From NCBI GenBank assembly GCA_003254925.1, contig QANZ01027638.1:399171-463170 (forward strand): a stretch of 64,000 nt of DNA, in the 5' to 3' direction. The first letter of the stretch is position 1; the number at the start of each line of letters is the position of its first letter. Source of the stretch: Chamaecrista fasciculata (taxonomy: Eukaryota > Streptophyta > Magnoliopsida > Fabales > Fabaceae). The position numbers and the translations under genes are program-made. Positions 62,831-64,000 of this stretch are shown one piece after another. The notes beneath the pieces are model-generated. The model was not told the origin of the DNA and ran no database searches. It saw only the letters and a program-made list of their open reading frames with translations.

Positions 62831-62880
62831 TCTATACTATATTATATGGCTCCACCCTTTTATGGTTGGTCAAAATTATT
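62831..62880 (+). mobile_element. Helitron-like 5' end on the plus strand
   Basis: TCTATACTATATTATATGGC followed by TCCACCC, resembling the 5' end of the two short Helitrons and preceded by an A. No matching 3' hairpin found downstream in the window. Confidence 0.45.
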
Positions 62881-63452
62881 GAATTAAAAAACTAAAAAAA
62901 AAAAATCACTCACTTTTCTCTAGCTTGCCCATGTTTATTCTTATGTNCTTTTAAGTTAATTTTTACATTAATTTATAATTTATCTTTAAAATTTATTTGT
63001 TATTAATTTTATCTCGAATTTTAATATTTTAACTGATTTTATCTTTTTCCTTAACTTTGTTAAATGACTTGACAATAGATTTAAACATCTTGTTCATACT
63101 TTTAGAATTTATTATTTTCAAAGTTCGAGTATATTATCGAATATGTCTTCAAATTTTAGGTTTATTGTCAAATATGTCACTTAAAAATATATTCACATAA
63201 AATCTTTCTTAGATCATTTGAAAAAATTAGGATAATGCATAAAATTGGTTAATATGTGAATATATGGATCGTAGTAAATTAATTTTGGAGACAAATTTAA
63301 AAATGAATGTAAAAGTTGGATATGAAAAATATGTTTTCCGCCTATAATAATAACAATCAATATTATAAACTTTTATCTTCTTTTCTTTTGGAAATTAGTA
63401 TTTTCTGCTTATTGTTTAGTTATTTATTTATTTCCTATTTACTTCTAACTTT

Positions 63453-63627
63453 GGAAATTGCTTTGAAAAACTCCATTGCTTGAGTTATCTCCCTCTATCA
63501 TTATTGGATCAAAATGTATATAGTGTGATGAGTAATTTTTTTTTCTTTTATGTTTCATGACGGAACTAGGAGAGAGATAGACATACACAATAAATTATTT
63601 TAGCCCTAGAGTATTTTATAGCATAAT
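63453..63627. repeat. Dispersed repeat, second copy of 19404-19568
   Basis: Same order of shared blocks as the first copy (GAAATTGCTTTGAAAA, GATCAAAATGT, AGAGAGATAGACATA, GAGTATTTTATAG), with a 15 bp difference in the middle. Function and family unknown. Confidence 0.85.
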
Positions 63628-64000
63628 CCTTTAACCTCTGACCAAACATACTTGATTAATATTGGATGGGTAAATAATAGATTGGGAGTGTAACTGAAAA
63701 ACAACAAGTTATATAGCATGGCCCATATAAAGCCAATATGAAAGTTAGCCCAATTATGACTTTTAGGACTCAGGTTTTATGTACCCTAAAAAAACCAAAT
63801 ATATAATGTACTTATGTACTTATCGGTGCCACTTTCTCTCATCAATGGATGATATTTCCTGACCAAAAAAAAAATGTACTTATCGGTGAACACATAACTC
63901 CATTGATTCCGTCAATAGACTTTAATTTGTTGTGTGGGAGTGGTTAGAAGTTAGAACTATTTGTGAGAGAAAAGGCATTCTCAAACTTAATTAGAGTTTC

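Larger units (their letters stand above)
57185..64000. other. Transposon-rich sequence upstream of copy c; no gene found
   Basis: 57240-58260 is AT-rich intergenic or intronic sequence with several TAGTCCTTAAA-like phrases. 59710-60340 includes one open frame (60069-60257) with no recognisable similarity. 60350-60640 has short inverted pieces (CAGTACTGCATTGGTGCAGTACT, in two halves; GTGTATAAGTTGTACAC) like a small MITE. 62150-63450 is AT-rich with an isolated unknown base at 62947. Nothing resembling missing exons 1-2 of copy c was found. Confidence 0.55.

Overview
The window is nuclear DNA of an AT-rich flowering plant, almost certainly a eudicot. Every recognised gene is a plant-type, intron-split gene (NAC-domain factor, ORANGE chaperone, plant PHD factor, MO1-type monooxygenase), and the space between genes is filled with small non-autonomous transposons. 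I did not try to fix the species. No operons, CRISPR arrays or tRNA/rRNA genes were seen.

Layout: (1) 1-2582, plus strand, 3' part of a PHD-finger gene of the MMD1/At1g33420 type, ending in a seven-copy 27-residue tandem repeat. (2) 2859-8336, minus strand, complete six-exon VPS9-domain Rab5 GEF gene, convergent with (1). (3) 8.3-20.5 kb, transposon-rich spacer: a Mutator-like element carrying a nested hAT element, several foldback MITEs, a fossil LTR fragment and a 179 bp Helitron. (4) 20488-23753, plus strand, complete three-exon NAC gene of the BEARSKIN/SOMBRERO group, with a Mutator-type MITE in each intron. (5) 24285-28500, minus strand, complete six-exon MO1-like FAD monooxygenase (copy a). 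(6) 29848-34363, minus strand, complete eight-exon ORANGE gene. (7) 35508-38960, minus strand, complete six-exon USB1 (U6 snRNA 3' phosphodiesterase). (8) 41885-45519, minus strand, second MO1-like gene (copy b). (9) 45.5-54 kb, second transposon-rich spacer. (10) 54015-57184, minus strand, third MO1-like copy (c), of which only exons 3-6 are present. (11) 57.2-64 kb, transposon-rich sequence with a short N gap, a Mutator-like element with a possible captured gene fragment, and a second Helitron copy.

The genes do not form one pathway. Three minus-strand MO1-like copies form a small cluster. Copies b and c are a recent tandem pair whose duplication also includes introns and 3' flank; copy a is separated from them by ORANGE and USB1. 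Comparing b with c gives empty sites for several insertions in c, so their order can be read: duplication first, then a SINE and a Mutator-type MITE, then another MITE inside the SINE.

I found no convincing undescribed biochemical system. The unusual content is (i) dense insertion of short elements with 9-10 bp target duplications, many in introns, (ii) a repeat-expanded PHD protein with an aberrant splice acceptor, and (iii) datable transposon layers in the duplicated monooxygenase genes. Exon boundaries were placed by eye from splice signals, reading frame and remembered family sequences; no alignment or database search was run.
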